Source: Vibrio sp. BS-M-Sm-2 (GTDB taxonomy: Bacteria; Pseudomonadota; Gammaproteobacteria; Enterobacterales; Vibrionaceae). From it: DNA of 64,000 nt. Positions within the stretch are counted from its first letter, which is position 1. Each line of letters opens with the position of its first letter. The notes under the pieces were generated by a model. It had not been told where the DNA came from. It worked only from the letters and a program-made list of their open reading frames with translations, and ran no database searches. Made by a program: the position numbers and the translations under genes. This document shows, piece after piece, positions 1 to 9,034 of this stretch. The stretch covers positions 1,054,001-1,118,000 of the forward strand of contig NZ_CP167895.1 in NCBI RefSeq assembly GCF_041504345.1, written 5' to 3'.

Positions 1-299
1 TTTTGGTGTGTGCTTGCCAAAAGAACATGTTTCCCCGCTTGTTCTAATACTGCGGTTAAACCGTCGACACCTTGAGAGGTGGCGTGGGAAGAAACCCTAG
101 GAACAATCACCCCAACGAGGTTGGTTGTCTGAGACTTTAAGTCTTTAGCGACTTGGTTTGGGAGATAGCCACACTCTTCGACTGCTTTCCGCACCTTCAC
201 TTTGGTCGCGTCTTTTACACCATATTCATCGTTGATTACTCTAGAAACCGTCGACTTGGAAACTCCAGCGAGACGAGCGACATCATGAAGACTAGCCAT
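1..299 (-). CDS. scrR: LacI-family sucrose operon repressor ScrR, N-terminal part (runs off the window)
   Basis: Reading the minus strand from an ATG at 297-299 gives a protein starting MASLHDVARLAGVSKSTVSRVIN, the classic LacI helix-turn-helix and hinge region, followed by the start of the periplasmic-binding-protein-like core (LVGVIVPRVSSH). About 99 residues are visible and the rest lies beyond base 1. It is divergent from scrA, the usual place for ScrR, which represses sucrose genes until a sugar ligand binds. The family assignment is clear from sequence. The sucrose role is inferred from the neighbours and from the two TTTGCAAA-centred palindromes between the genes. Confidence 0.9.
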   Translation of the reverse strand, partial: MASLHDVARLAGVSKSTVSRVINDEYGVKDATKVKVRKAVEECGYLPNQVAKDLKSQTTNLVGVIVPRVSSHATSQGVDGLTAVLEQAGKHVLLASTHQ

Positions 300-334
300 T
301 ATTCATTATCCATTTGTATTTTTAGTTTTGGGAT

Positions 335-346
335 TGTTTGCAAACA
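335..346. promoter_or_regulatory. LacI/ScrR-type operator 1
   Basis: The 12-bp perfect palindrome TGTTTGCAAACA lies between scrR and scrA, 36 bp upstream of the scrR start codon. LacI-family operators typically have a central CG or GC dyad like this one. A second copy of the TTTGCAAA core sits nearer scrA at 476-487. Confidence 0.6.
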
Positions 347-475
347 GAGCATCGAATTTACCTGTTATTAGGAGATTTTAACCCTGTCTTCTTATCCTAG
401 GGAGATAATTTGAAGATCATTCTCACAGTATTGAGCAGTTATCTTTGAACATTTGTTATTTCTAGGCAAAAATTT

Positions 476-487
476 GTTTTGCAAACG
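476..487. promoter_or_regulatory. LacI/ScrR-type operator 2
   Basis: GTTTTGCAAACG shares the TTTGCAAA core with the palindrome at 335-346. The centres are about 141 bp apart, which would allow repressor looping over the scrA promoter. It lies 47 bp before the chosen scrA start, inside the transcribed leader or promoter. Confidence 0.5.
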
Positions 488-533
488 TTCCCGAAAATTC
501 AAAGGCTCAAATGATAATCCAATGGGGTATGTA

Positions 534-1973
534 ATGAATTATCCAAAAATAGCAAAAGAGCTGCTTTCTCTATTAGGTGGTAAAAGTAATATCACCGCAC
601 TTGCACACTGTGCGACTCGTCTGCGTCTTGCGGTTGCAGACCAAGACAAAATTGATGAACAGACGATTGATAACCTTGAAGGGGTTAAGGGCCAGTTTAA
701 AGTAGCAGGTCAATATCAGATCATCTTTGGCTCTGGCATAGTAAACCAAGTTTATGCTGAGTTGGCCAAGTTGACTGAAATGACGGAAATGTCGACTAAC
801 GATGTGGCGTCTGCAGGTGCTGACAACCAAAATATCCTGCAACGCGCGGTGAAAGGTCTGTCTGATATTTTTGTACCAATCATTCCGGCAATCGTTGCTG
901 GTGGTCTGTTAATGGGGATCTACAACCTATTGACGGCTCAAGGTTTGTTCATTGATGGCAAATCTTTAATCGACGCTAATCCGGGTTTGACCGACTTAGC
1001 AAGCATGATCAATACATTTGCTAATGCTCCTTTTGTGTACTTACCTATTTTATTAGCATTTTCAGCGAGTAAGAAGTTTGGTGGTAACCCATACCTTGGC
1101 GCAGCTTTAGGTATGTTGATGGTTCACCCAGACCTACTTAACGGTTGGGGCTTCGGTGGCGCATCGGTGGCAGGCAATATTCCGGTCTGGAATATTCTAG
1201 GCTTCGAAATCGAGAAAGTGGGCTATCAAGGTTCAGTACTGCCCGTTCTTGTTTCTGCGTTTATTCTAGCGAAAGTTGAGCTTGGCCTACGTAAAGTTAT
1301 TCCTTCGGTTCTGGATAACTTGCTAACACCGTTACTGGCTATTTTCGTGACTGGCTTACTGACATTCACGGTTGTGGGTCCATTTACACGTGATATCGGC
1401 TTCCTACTAGGTGACGGCCTTAACTGGTTGTACAACAGTGCTGGCTTTGTCGGTGGTGCGGCGCTTGGTTTGATTTATGCACCTTTTGTTATCACAGGTA
1501 TGCACCATAGCTTTATCGCTATCGAAACTCAGTTGCTTGCAGATATCGCAACGACTGGCGGTACGTTCATCTTCCCTATCGCGGCGATGTCTAACGTGTC
1601 ACAAGGTGCGGCGGCACTGGCGGTTGGTTTCATGACTCGTGATAAAAAAATGAAGAGTATTGCGATTCCTTCTGGTGTAACAGGTCTGCTTGGTATTACT
1701 GAACCTGCAATGTTCGGTGTGAACTTGAAGCTTCGTTACCCATTTATTGCTGCGGTTTGTGGCGCAGCGGTTTCAAGTGCGTTTATCACTATGTTTAATG
1801 TGAAAGCACAAGCGCTTGGTGCGGCGGGTATTCCAGGTGTTATTTCAATATCTCCGGAAAAAATTGGTTATTACGTGGTGGGGATGATCATCGCGTTCGT
1901 AACTGCCTTTGCACTGACTGTTGTTTTAGGTTTGCGTGAACGCAGCAAGCAAAACATTAAAGCAACAGCTTAA
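534..1973 (+). CDS. scrA: PTS sucrose-specific IIBC component
   Basis: This inner-membrane permease phosphorylates sucrose during uptake to give sucrose-6-phosphate. An EIIB domain occupies about residues 1-90, with the phosphorylated cysteine in HCATRLR at Cys26. A multi-span EIIC domain follows from about 105 to 465 and contains the family motif GITEP. No EIIA domain is fused, so a glucose-type IIA (Crr) is expected to donate phosphate. I chose the ATG at 534 because the product then starts with the EIIB helix (MNYPKIAKELL) and a GGGG-containing ribosome site lies 8-10 bases upstream. A TTG at 453 is in frame but adds residues atypical of the family. It is the first gene of scrA-scrK-scrB. 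Confidence 0.93.
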   Translation: MNYPKIAKELLSLLGGKSNITALAHCATRLRLAVADQDKIDEQTIDNLEGVKGQFKVAGQYQIIFGSGIVNQVYAELAKLTEMTEMSTNDVASAGADNQNILQRAVKGLSDIFVPIIPAIVAGGLLMGIYNLLTAQGLFIDGKSLIDANPGLTDLASMINTFANAPFVYLPILLAFSASKKFGGNPYLGAALGMLMVHPDLLNGWGFGGASVAGNIPVWNILGFEIEKVGYQGSVLPVLVSAFILAKVELGLRKVIPSVLDNLLTPLLAIFVTGLLTFTVVGPFTRDIGFLLGDGLNWLYNSAGFVGGAALGLIYAPFVITGMHHSFIAIETQLLADIATTGGTFIFPIAAMSNVSQGAAALAVGFMTRDKKMKSIAIPSGVTGLLGITEPAMFGVNLKLRYPFIAAVCGAAVSSAFITMFNVKAQALGAAGIPGVISISPEKIGYYVVGMIIAFVTAFALTVVLGLRERSKQNIKATA

Positions 1974-1985
1974 CGTTTCTCCCTA

Positions 1986-2063
1986 GAAGTGAAGCCCCCT
2001 TTTCACTTCATTTCCTAAGCTTTGGGGTGCTAGCTAGGTGATTTGGCTTAGCTAGCCTTTTTA
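1986..2063 (+). terminator. Two intercistronic hairpins between scrA and scrK
   Basis: GAAGTGAA (1986-1993) pairs with TTCACTTC (2002-2009). GCTAGCTA (2029-2036) pairs with TAGCTAGC (2049-2056) and is followed by CTTTTTATATTTTT. The second has the shape of an intrinsic terminator in a 194-bp gap inside an operon. It probably acts as a partial terminator or an mRNA 3'-end stabiliser, giving more ScrA than ScrK/ScrB. Confidence 0.55.
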
Positions 2064-2167
2064 TATTTTTACATGACAGCGTGAAGTGTCACTTTGCTTT
2101 TGGTTGCTACTGCTTTCGATTGCCATCGCTTTCGGTTGTCATGATTTTCAGTTTTAAGGTAAGAAAG

Positions 2168-3163
2168 ATGAATCAAGTTTGGGTAACTGGAGACGCCGTC
2201 GTCGACCTCATTCCGGAGACTGACGCGACATTATTGAAATGTCCGGGCGGTGCGCCTGCCAATGTCGCGGTAGCGATTTCTCGCCTGTTAGGCAAAAGCG
2301 CATTTTTTGGCCGAGTGGGTAACGATCCATTTGGCACTTTTATGGAAGTGACTCTGCAAAAGGAAGGTGTGAATACCGAGCGTTTGGTGAAGGACCCTGA
2401 ACAACGCACATCAACCGTGGTGGTTGATCTTGATGACCAAGGCGAGCGCAGTTTTACGTTTATGGTTAAGCCAAGTGCCGACCAGTTTATGTCTGTTGAA
2501 GACATTCCCGAATTTAAGCAAAACGAGTGGCTACACGTCTGCTCAATCTCTTTGGCTAATGAACCAAGCCGAAGCAGCACCTTTGAAGCGATCCGACGCA
2601 TGAAAGCCGCGGGCGGTTACATCAGCTTCGATCCAAACCTTCGTGATGAAGTGTGGCAAAACCCATCTGAAATTAAGTCTGTGGTCATGAAGGCGGTCGA
2701 GCTGGCTGATGTGGTTAAATTCTCAGAAGAAGAACTGGATTTCTTAACCGATTCAACGTCGATGGAACAAGGTTTGGCTAACATTGCAGATCTTAACAAC
2801 ACGCTTGTTCTGGTTACACAGGGCGCGAAAGGCGTTTGGCGAGTATTTGAAAACCAAGGTGTATTGATTTCAGGTCGCTCAGTGACGCCAGTGGATACTA
2901 CAGGCGCTGGCGATGCTTTTGTTGGCGGTTTACTTGCAAAGCTTTCTCAACATGAAGAGTGGAATAATCAACAAGTCGTTGATTCTGCAATCCTGTGGGC
3001 GAATGGTTGCGGTGCACTGGCAATCACGCAAAAAGGTGCGATGACGGCACTTCCAACGCAAAACGCTCTTGCTCAGTTTATTACTCCTGATCAAATTGTC
3101 ATCTCGGCTCAGTCTAATAAACAAGGCATCTCAAGTGCGACAAACACTGAGGAGAATGTATGA
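2168..3163 (+). CDS. scrK: Fructokinase (PfkB family)
   Basis: It phosphorylates the fructose freed by ScrB to fructose-6-phosphate in the cytoplasm. PfkB signatures are present: the N-terminal sugar-binding motif GGAPANVAVAISRL and the C-terminal catalytic motif DTTGAGDAF, whose Asp is the catalytic base. The length of 331 residues is normal. The start at 2168 follows TAAGGTAAGAAAG and gives the family-typical beginning MNQVWVTGDAVVDLIPE. Its stop overlaps the scrB start (ATGA), so the two are translationally coupled. Confidence 0.93.
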   Translation: MNQVWVTGDAVVDLIPETDATLLKCPGGAPANVAVAISRLLGKSAFFGRVGNDPFGTFMEVTLQKEGVNTERLVKDPEQRTSTVVVDLDDQGERSFTFMVKPSADQFMSVEDIPEFKQNEWLHVCSISLANEPSRSSTFEAIRRMKAAGGYISFDPNLRDEVWQNPSEIKSVVMKAVELADVVKFSEEELDFLTDSTSMEQGLANIADLNNTLVLVTQGAKGVWRVFENQGVLISGRSVTPVDTTGAGDAFVGGLLAKLSQHEEWNNQQVVDSAILWANGCGALAITQKGAMTALPTQNALAQFITPDQIVISAQSNKQGISSATNTEENV

Positions 3164-4605
3164 GTTTGAATTCGAACTGGACAGTAGAGCAAAGGTACTG
3201 TCGCGTAGAGCAGATTTCTCAAGACAGTATGGATGCGATGGTAAAACAGCGTAAGCAAGATTCTGGATACCCTAGTTACCATATTGCTCCCAAATTTGGC
3301 TTGCTGAATGACCCGAATGGTTTGTGTTTTTTCAACGGCGAGCATCATATTTTTTACCAATGGACGCCGGTCGGCCCTGTTCATGGCATGAAGTATTGGT
3401 ATCACTTGTCGACAAAAGATTTTGTTCACTTCGTAGACCATGGCATTGGACTGCATCCAGACCAAGACTACGATTCTCATGGGGTTTATTCTGGTGGAGC
3501 TCTCGTAGAAAATGACGAAGCTATTTTATTCTTCACGGGAAATCATCGTGATGAAAACTGGGAAAGGTCCTCAACTCAGTGTTTTGCCAAGATGTCTGTC
3601 AAAGGGCAAATAGAAAAGCATGGTGTGGTTATCGAAAATGAACACTACACAGAACATTTCCGTGACCCAAAAGTGTGGAAGGACGGTGATGATTACTTGA
3701 TGGTTGTTGGGGCTCAGACCCAAAAAAAACGTGGTTCAATGGCGCTGTACAGAAGTCGTGATCTCATGAACTGGCAGCATAAAGGTTCTATTCAAACTCG
3801 TTACAACAATCTTGGCTATATGTGGGAATGCCCTGACTTTTTCGAGATAGATACCCAGTCAGTGATGTTGTTTTCTCCACAAGGTGTCTCTAGCGATAAT
3901 CCGTACGATTTTAAAAACATTTACTCAGTGGCTTACATTGTTGGCGATTGTTTGAATTTAGATTCGATGGAATTTGAAAACCATAAAGATATCGCGCAAC
4001 CTGATTACGGATTTGATTTTTACGCTCCTCAGACTTACTTAGACGATTCAGGTCGCCGGATCTTGATTGCTTGGGTAGGCCTTCCTGATATCGACGCTCC
4101 ATCTGTAGTGCACCAATGGGCGGGTATGCTGTCATTACCTCGTGAGTTGAAAATCCAAGATGGTTATCTTGTTCAATCTGTTTTACCTGAATTGAAAGCG
4201 CTGCAGGGTGAGGCCGTGGTGGTTGAGAACACTCTTGAACTGAATACAACCAGCTTCATGATTGAGCTCGAAACAGGTGCGGACGAGTTTGAGGTTACGC
4301 TTGCCAACGCCGCGGGCGAGAATATCGTGTTCAGTGCTACAGAAACGGAGTTCATGCTTGATCGCAGTAAGATGTCTCAACTTTATGCGGAAGAGTTTGG
4401 CTGTGTGAGAAAAGCGCCGAGGTTGAGCACTAAGCAAACCATTGAGGTTTATGTCGATAAGTCGGTGATCGAAATCTTTATCAATGGCGGTAAGCATACA
4501 ATGACCAGCCGTTTCTTCATTGATGATTTGAACGCGCTGTCCATTACTGATGGTGTGAAAACTGTTTATCACGCAATGAGCACAATTATAGGACTAGATG
4601 ACTAA
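3160..4605 (+). CDS. scrB: Sucrose-6-phosphate hydrolase (GH32)
   Basis: This cytoplasmic enzyme splits sucrose-6-phosphate into glucose-6-phosphate and fructose. The three GH32 acidic motifs are visible: NDPNG at residues 50-54 (nucleophile Asp51), FRDP at 167-170 (transition-state Asp) and ECPD at 223-226 (acid/base Glu). The C-terminal beta-sandwich ends with YVDKSVIEIFINGG. The length of 481 residues is normal. The start overlaps the scrK stop by four bases and is preceded by GAGGAGAATGT. Confidence 0.94.
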   Translation: MSLNSNWTVEQRYCRVEQISQDSMDAMVKQRKQDSGYPSYHIAPKFGLLNDPNGLCFFNGEHHIFYQWTPVGPVHGMKYWYHLSTKDFVHFVDHGIGLHPDQDYDSHGVYSGGALVENDEAILFFTGNHRDENWERSSTQCFAKMSVKGQIEKHGVVIENEHYTEHFRDPKVWKDGDDYLMVVGAQTQKKRGSMALYRSRDLMNWQHKGSIQTRYNNLGYMWECPDFFEIDTQSVMLFSPQGVSSDNPYDFKNIYSVAYIVGDCLNLDSMEFENHKDIAQPDYGFDFYAPQTYLDDSGRRILIAWVGLPDIDAPSVVHQWAGMLSLPRELKIQDGYLVQSVLPELKALQGEAVVVENTLELNTTSFMIELETGADEFEVTLANAAGENIVFSATETEFMLDRSKMSQLYAEEFGCVRKAPRLSTKQTIEVYVDKSVIEIFINGGKHTMTSRFFIDDLNALSITDGVKTVYHAMSTIIGLDD

Positions 4606-4619
4606 GTTGTTACAATTAT

Positions 4620-4692
4620 ACAAACCACTTTACGAGTGGTTTGTATTGCCTTGAAGCATTTTTGTAGTGGCCAAGTGAATTGGGCCACTACA
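4620..4692 (+). terminator. Tandem hairpins after scrB
   Basis: ACAAACCACT (4620-4629) pairs perfectly with AGTGGTTTGT (4635-4644) over a 5-base loop. A second perfect 10-bp stem, TGTAGTGGCC (4663-4672) with GGCCACTACA (4683-4692), follows. Neither has a strong T tract, so they may act as an RNA 3'-end or a Rho-dependent stop for the scr operon. Between 4693 and 4876 I see no convincing gene. Confidence 0.5.
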
Positions 4693-4876
4693 TTAGAGGC
4701 TTTGCTATACCTCAAGTTATCCGATAAATGCTAATTTAGCATTTCATATAACACGAAATTGTCCAAACCCGTGTTAGTAGGTGCGGTGCTAATAGCTTGC
4801 CAACCAACGAAGAACTCGTGATCGCTCAACAGTTGGTAGAACTATCTGTAATAGATTCTAAGAAAACCAGATAACG

Positions 4877-4905
4877 AAAAGCGAGCCCAAGTGGCTCGCT
4901 TTTTT
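4877..4905 (+). terminator. Rho-independent terminator
   Basis: GCGAGCC (4881-4887) pairs with GGCTCGC (4893-4899) over a 5-base loop, flanked by AAAA and a run of six T. The plus-strand orientation could end the scr transcript or an unseen small RNA. Read from the minus strand it could also end the small gene at 5024-5239. Confidence 0.75.
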
Positions 4906-5023
4906 GTTCAATAAAGATGCGTCTGGACGTCTTAACAGGGGGGATAGCCTACAAGGCTATCGTCAAACAGTTTTAGAACAGAGTTTCAATTACGACCCAT
5001 CGGCTGCTCTGGAAGAACTAAGG

Positions 5024-5239
5024 TTATTTAGTCTCTGAGCGGTAGTTTGGATCTGTCCAGCATCGAGGTAACTCTTCACCTGACATAAACATCAGTTCGG
5101 ACTTTTTAAACATCTCGGGGTCTTGCTGTTCTTCACCAGCTTGAAACCGACCTTCGATACTGTCTTGAAATAAGTTGGTTAATTTGGTCATTTCAGTAAC
5201 ATCTACGAGGTCACCGCTTTTTTTCTCTTTTAGAAACAT
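5024..5239 (-). CDS. Small conserved protein of unknown function (71 residues)
   Basis: I do not recognise a function. The product is soluble and charged, begins MFLKEKKSGDLVDVTEMTKL, and ends with a tidy motif FMSGEELPRCWTDPNYR that looks selected. I prefer the ATG at 5239 to the TTG five codons upstream because GAGGG lies 8 bases before it. It stands alone on the minus strand between two plus-strand units. Confidence 0.6.
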   Translation of the reverse strand: MFLKEKKSGDLVDVTEMTKLTNLFQDSIEGRFQAGEEQQDPEMFKKSELMFMSGEELPRCWTDPNYRSETK

Positions 5240-5410
5240 CTTATTTACCCTCAATCTAATCGGTCACCCCTTATTATAATTGTTATTTTGAAAATGAGAG
5301 TCTTTTCGATTTCGGCACTCCTTGACTAAGCCGGTCTCAGAGCTACGCTTATGATCATCGACAAATCAATCGATGAACAAATTCATGCTCAATAAATAAA
5401 TGGAGTCCCG

Positions 5411-6460
5411 ATGTCATCTGCCCGCGTTGCAAACAATCTCAGTGAACTGATTGGTGATACTGATCTTGTTAGAATCAACAGTCTTTCAGAGATCTCAGGT
5501 TGTGAGATCTTTCTTAAGTGCGAACATCAGAACCCAGGTGGTTCGATTAAAGATAGAGCGGCACTTCAGCTTGTTATGGATGCAGTCGAAGCTGGCAAGC
5601 TTAAGCCAGGGATGACAATCGTTGAAGGTACCGCAGGAAATACGGGGATCGGCCTTGCTCTAGTAGCTAAATCCCTCGGTTACAAAATGTTGGTGGTGAT
5701 GCCAAAAGGGCAGGCACAAGAGAAAGAGCGTATGATCTCGCTTTATAACGCTGAACTGTTATTGGTCGACCCTTGTCCTTTTGCAAATCCTGAACACTTT
5801 TACCACACAGCCAAGCGGATCGGTGTCGAAAATGAAAATTATTGGTGGGCAGATCAGTTCGAAAATCTTAGTAATTATCGAGCGCACTATATAAATACTG
5901 GACCGGAGATCTGGCAGCAAACACAAGGTAATATTGATGCTCTAGTTTCAGTGGTTGGGACTGGTGGAACCATTGCCGGAAACTCACACTACTTATCTGA
6001 GCAGCAACCCAATCTCGAAACTTGGTTAGTTGACCCAAATGGGTCCGGCATTTATTCATTTCTACGCGATGGACACTATCAATCAACGGGAAGCTCGTTC
6101 ACGGAAGGCATAGGGATCATGCGAACGGTTGAAAACTTCAGGCAGGCAAAAATCAATCGTGCAATCACGCTGCCCGATCAGGATTTAGTTACAATATCTC
6201 GCCTTGTTGCGGAGCATGACGGTATTCTTCTAGGAAGCAGTTCGTCGTTGAACGTAGCAGGTGCGCTATACGCTGCGGCTAGAATGGGGAAAGGGAAAAC
6301 CATCGTTACATTTAGCTGTGACCTTGCTGAGCGCTCGTATTCGAAGCTGCACAACGAAGCGTTTCTGAAAGAAAAAGATATACAGCTTAATAAAGAAAAC
6401 CTTTCTCAACTATGGGCACGTTACCAAGCAGAAGATGGCAGCATGGTCGTCAACGTATAG
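5411..6460 (+). CDS. PLP-dependent cysteine synthase family protein
   Basis: This is a fold-type II PLP enzyme of the O-acetylserine sulfhydrylase/cystathionine beta-synthase group. The PLP lysine is Lys47 in NPGGSIKDRAA. The substrate-loop motif GTAGNTGIGLA and the phosphate-binding glycine loop VGTGGTIAG follow, with GILLGSSSSLN late in the protein. At 349 residues it is longer than CysK/CysM (about 310-320), as in the subgroup often annotated as cysteine synthase A-like or cystathionine beta-synthase-like. The exact substrate is not decidable from sequence. The ribosome site is TGGAG before the ATG. It stands alone with no sulfur-regulon neighbour. Confidence 0.85.
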   Translation: MSSARVANNLSELIGDTDLVRINSLSEISGCEIFLKCEHQNPGGSIKDRAALQLVMDAVEAGKLKPGMTIVEGTAGNTGIGLALVAKSLGYKMLVVMPKGQAQEKERMISLYNAELLLVDPCPFANPEHFYHTAKRIGVENENYWWADQFENLSNYRAHYINTGPEIWQQTQGNIDALVSVVGTGGTIAGNSHYLSEQQPNLETWLVDPNGSGIYSFLRDGHYQSTGSSFTEGIGIMRTVENFRQAKINRAITLPDQDLVTISRLVAEHDGILLGSSSSLNVAGALYAAARMGKGKTIVTFSCDLAERSYSKLHNEAFLKEKDIQLNKENLSQLWARYQAEDGSMVVNV

Positions 6461-6565
6461 TCGTTCTCAGTGAATACTAGCCAGTGGGATGCCTGCTCTT
6501 TCGTTAGCGATGGACATCCGTTAGCGCTAAACATCCGGTTATAGCCGTTATCACCAAATCCGGCA

Positions 6566-7132
6566 CTATTGCTTGTTATTAGGGTAGTGAATCACATTAT
6601 GAAATACGGCATTTCCTTCACCGATATTTTTGTAGCCATGGTTCTGGTTAGCATTAAAGCGAACTGCTTGCCCTGCTCGTAACTTATGCCATTCACCATC
6701 AAAAAGCACGGCCATCTCTCCTGAAATACATAAGATGTGCTCAGTGACGCCTGCGTTATGTGGGGCGGATTTATGGTGGTAATCGGGTGCTAGGGTGAGT
6801 TCGAATATTTCAAACCCTAGTGCTTCCTCAAAAGGAAACAACAAACTGACGAAAAAACCAATGTTGTATTCCTCATGCCTTAGTTCGTTTGCATCTCTGA
6901 ATAAACTCGTCAGTTCACTGTTTGGGCTAGCCGCTATAAAGCTCGAAAGTGACACCTCGAACCCAGAAGCTATCTGCCAGAGCTTAGCGATTGTTGGGCT
7001 TGATTCTCCACGTTCAATTTGTCCTAACATTGCTTTACTCACGCCTGTTGCTTTCGCTGTTTTGTCTAAGCTCCAGCCTTTTTCTTGGCGAAGGCGTTTC
7101 AAGTTAACGCCGACTTTAATTTCTGTTTGCAT
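6566..7132 (-). CDS. XRE-family regulator with C-terminal cupin (SutR/YdcN type)
   Basis: Residues about 8-63 form a lambda-repressor-type helix-turn-helix (LKRLRQEKGWSLDKTAKATGVSKAMLGQIE contains it). The C-terminal half, about residues 105-180, is a cupin with a histidine-containing strand. The length of 188 residues matches E. coli SutR (YdcN). It is divergent from a BenE-family transporter, exactly as ydcN is paired with ydcO in E. coli. It probably controls itself and the transporter through the inverted GTGCGTTATA elements between the two genes. The ligand is unknown. Confidence 0.88.
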   Translation of the reverse strand: MQTEIKVGVNLKRLRQEKGWSLDKTAKATGVSKAMLGQIERGESSPTIAKLWQIASGFEVSLSSFIAASPNSELTSLFRDANELRHEEYNIGFFVSLLFPFEEALGFEIFELTLAPDYHHKSAPHNAGVTEHILCISGEMAVLFDGEWHKLRAGQAVRFNANQNHGYKNIGEGNAVFHNVIHYPNNKQ

Positions 7133-7163
7133 ATTTTCTCTACAAGTTTTTCAAAAATTAGTT

Positions 7164-7215
7164 GTGCGTTATAGCGCACGAGTGCTAAGTTCAGTCTATG
7201 GACGTTATAACGCAC
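7164..7215. promoter_or_regulatory. Inverted operator pair in the divergent XRE-cupin/benE promoter
   Basis: GTGCGTTATAGCGCAC (7164-7179) is nearly palindromic. The reverse complement of 7201-7215 reads GTGCGTTATAACGTC, so the 10-mer GTGCGTTATA occurs twice in opposite orientations in a 99-bp gap. This is a strong candidate binding site for the adjacent XRE-cupin regulator. The second element lies directly in front of the benE ribosome site. Confidence 0.6.
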
Positions 7216-7231
7216 GAAGGAATAAATTAAC

Positions 7232-8425
7232 ATGACTAAGCTAAAATTTTCTCACGTCAGTACCGGCTTTATCGCTGTTTTCATTGGTTATGCGAGCGCT
7301 GCGGCGATCATTTTCCAAGCGGCAACGAGTGCTGGAGCAACCGAAGAACAAGTGGCGTCATGGTTTTGGGCGTTGGGAATTGGCATGGGCGTAACCACGA
7401 TACTGCTCTCGTTTCACTACAAGAAGCCGGTGGTTACAGCGTGGTCGACGCCTGGAGCAGCGTTGTTAATCACGTCTCTTGAAGGGCTAACAATGAATCA
7501 GGCAGTGGCCGTGTTTTTGTTCAGTTCGATGTTGATTACGTTAGTTGGTTTGGCGGGAATATTTGAGAAAGTCCTAAAACAGATCCCTACATCGATTGCC
7601 TCTGCGATGCTCGCGGGGATTCTATTACAATTCGGCTTGGGTTTATTTACGTCGTTAATGGAAGAGGCACAAGTCGTAGCAGTCATGCTCGCCGTATTTA
7701 TTTTGGCGAAAGCGCGGTTAGGAAATTTACTAATCCCAAGCATTTTCATCATAGCACTGGTCATGTGTGTGGGGTTTGGCAAACTCGATGTTAGTCAGGT
7801 GACTATGGGATTAACGACCCCAGTGTTCATCACGCCCGATTTTGAGTTCTTTTCGTTGTTCAGCGTGGGAATTCCATTATTTATAGTGACGATGGCTTCA
7901 CAGAACTTACCGGGATTTGCGGTTCTAAAAGCGAACGGATACCAAGTTGATTCATCGAAGATCATTACCACCACCGGGGTGACAGGTTTGATTTTTGCAC
8001 CATTTGGTGGCTTTGCGTATAACCTTGCAGCGATTACGGGAGCTATTTGCATGGGCCCGAATGCGGATAGTAATCCAAATACACGTTATATGGCGGGGAT
8101 CTCGATGGGCGTATTTTATCTGTTAGCTGGAGTGATGGGGATGTCATTTGTATCGCTGTTTAGCGCAGTGCCTTCCGAGATTGTCATTGCGGTTGCTGGC
8201 TTAGCGGTGATGCCCACCTTGATGAATTGTCTTGCGGTATCAATGGCAGACAGTCACTACCGAGAACCCGCACTGCTTACTTTCTTATTCACTGCTTCTG
8301 GTACCAATTTACTGGGAATCGGCAGTGCATTTTGGGGGCTGTGCATCGGGTTGTTTTGTTGCTGGTTACACAATTACAAAGCTAAGTCGTGTGGAGCAAG
8401 CGAGGCTTCGCAAACTTCGCCGTAA
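7232..8425 (+). CDS. BenE-family (benzoate/H+ symporter-like) transporter
   Basis: This 397-residue inner-membrane protein has about 11-12 hydrophobic segments. It belongs to the BenE/NCS2-like family, with a start typical of E. coli YdcO (FSHVSTGFIAVFIGYASAAAIIFQAA) and the conserved segment TASGTNLLGIGSAFWGL near the end. It is annotated by homology as a benzoate transporter, but no aromatic-catabolism genes lie nearby, so the substrate is uncertain. The ribosome site is GAAGGAA before the ATG. It pairs with the divergent XRE-cupin regulator. Confidence 0.88.
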   Translation: MTKLKFSHVSTGFIAVFIGYASAAAIIFQAATSAGATEEQVASWFWALGIGMGVTTILLSFHYKKPVVTAWSTPGAALLITSLEGLTMNQAVAVFLFSSMLITLVGLAGIFEKVLKQIPTSIASAMLAGILLQFGLGLFTSLMEEAQVVAVMLAVFILAKARLGNLLIPSIFIIALVMCVGFGKLDVSQVTMGLTTPVFITPDFEFFSLFSVGIPLFIVTMASQNLPGFAVLKANGYQVDSSKIITTTGVTGLIFAPFGGFAYNLAAITGAICMGPNADSNPNTRYMAGISMGVFYLLAGVMGMSFVSLFSAVPSEIVIAVAGLAVMPTLMNCLAVSMADSHYREPALLTFLFTASGTNLLGIGSAFWGLCIGLFCCWLHNYKAKSCGASEASQTSP

Positions 8426-8595
8426 TGAGATGATCCCTCAAATGAGCGAAGCCTTAAATTTATCAGTCGTCATCATGGTGTTCTGTACTTGGTACAAATA
8501 TTCAGATCGAACCAACCTTAGGTTGTGATTGAGATAGTAATTTGCTACAAAACGCGCATAATCTCGCTATACAACACTTAAAGAAGAAATTACCT

Positions 8596-8982
8596 ATGAC
8601 TGCCTTTCAATACTACTTTCACCAACTGCCTTGCTTCGATTGTAAAAAAACGACGGTAAGTACAGATCTTGGTTGGTTAACGCCTGCGATGAAAGATGAT
8701 GCAATCGCACAAGTGACGGCGACACTCGCACAAGGTGAGGTTACTCCAGATCTTTCAGCAAACGTGGTTTGTACTAAAGATGAAGCTCGCGAGTACTTAC
8801 TGCTTAACTTTTTTGGTTATTCAGAAGAAGAGTTAGCAAGCGGCATCGAAGCGGATGATGAAAAAGAAGTCGCTGATGAAATCGCAGAACTACTAGAAGA
8901 AGGTAAAGACACAATCACCTTCGAACATGAAATTGCGCTTCAGTGCTATGCTGACTGCGATGTTGAAGACGAGTCAAACTAA
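8596..8982 (+). CDS. Small acidic cysteine-containing protein, paralogue 1 (unknown function)
   Basis: The product has 128 residues. I recognise no family function. It begins MTAFQYYFHQLPCFDCKKTTVSTDLGWL, with a CxxC pair at Cys13/Cys16, a very acidic second half and further cysteines near the end (LQCYADCDVE). The pattern suggests metal or redox binding, but that is inference. The start at 8596 is supported because the second copy at 27378 begins at the same place, and upstream in-frame codons are less conserved. A strong terminator follows. Confidence 0.75.
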   Translation: MTAFQYYFHQLPCFDCKKTTVSTDLGWLTPAMKDDAIAQVTATLAQGEVTPDLSANVVCTKDEAREYLLLNFFGYSEEELASGIEADDEKEVADEIAELLEEGKDTITFEHEIALQCYADCDVEDESN

Positions 8983-9034
8983 GCACTCGTATTAGACGAT
9001 ATACCCATCAATATGGTGTGATGTTCAAATGATT

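Noticed and set aside
573..842. Antisense frames within scrA, pvsD, scrB and other genes
   Set aside because: They lie opposite strongly coding frames with recognised domains and have no independent starts or domain patterns.
4752..4874. Open frame ending NEELVIAQQLVELSVIDSKKTR after the scr operon
   Set aside because: There is no in-frame ATG or ribosome site and a stop lies directly upstream. It could be a relic but is too short to support.
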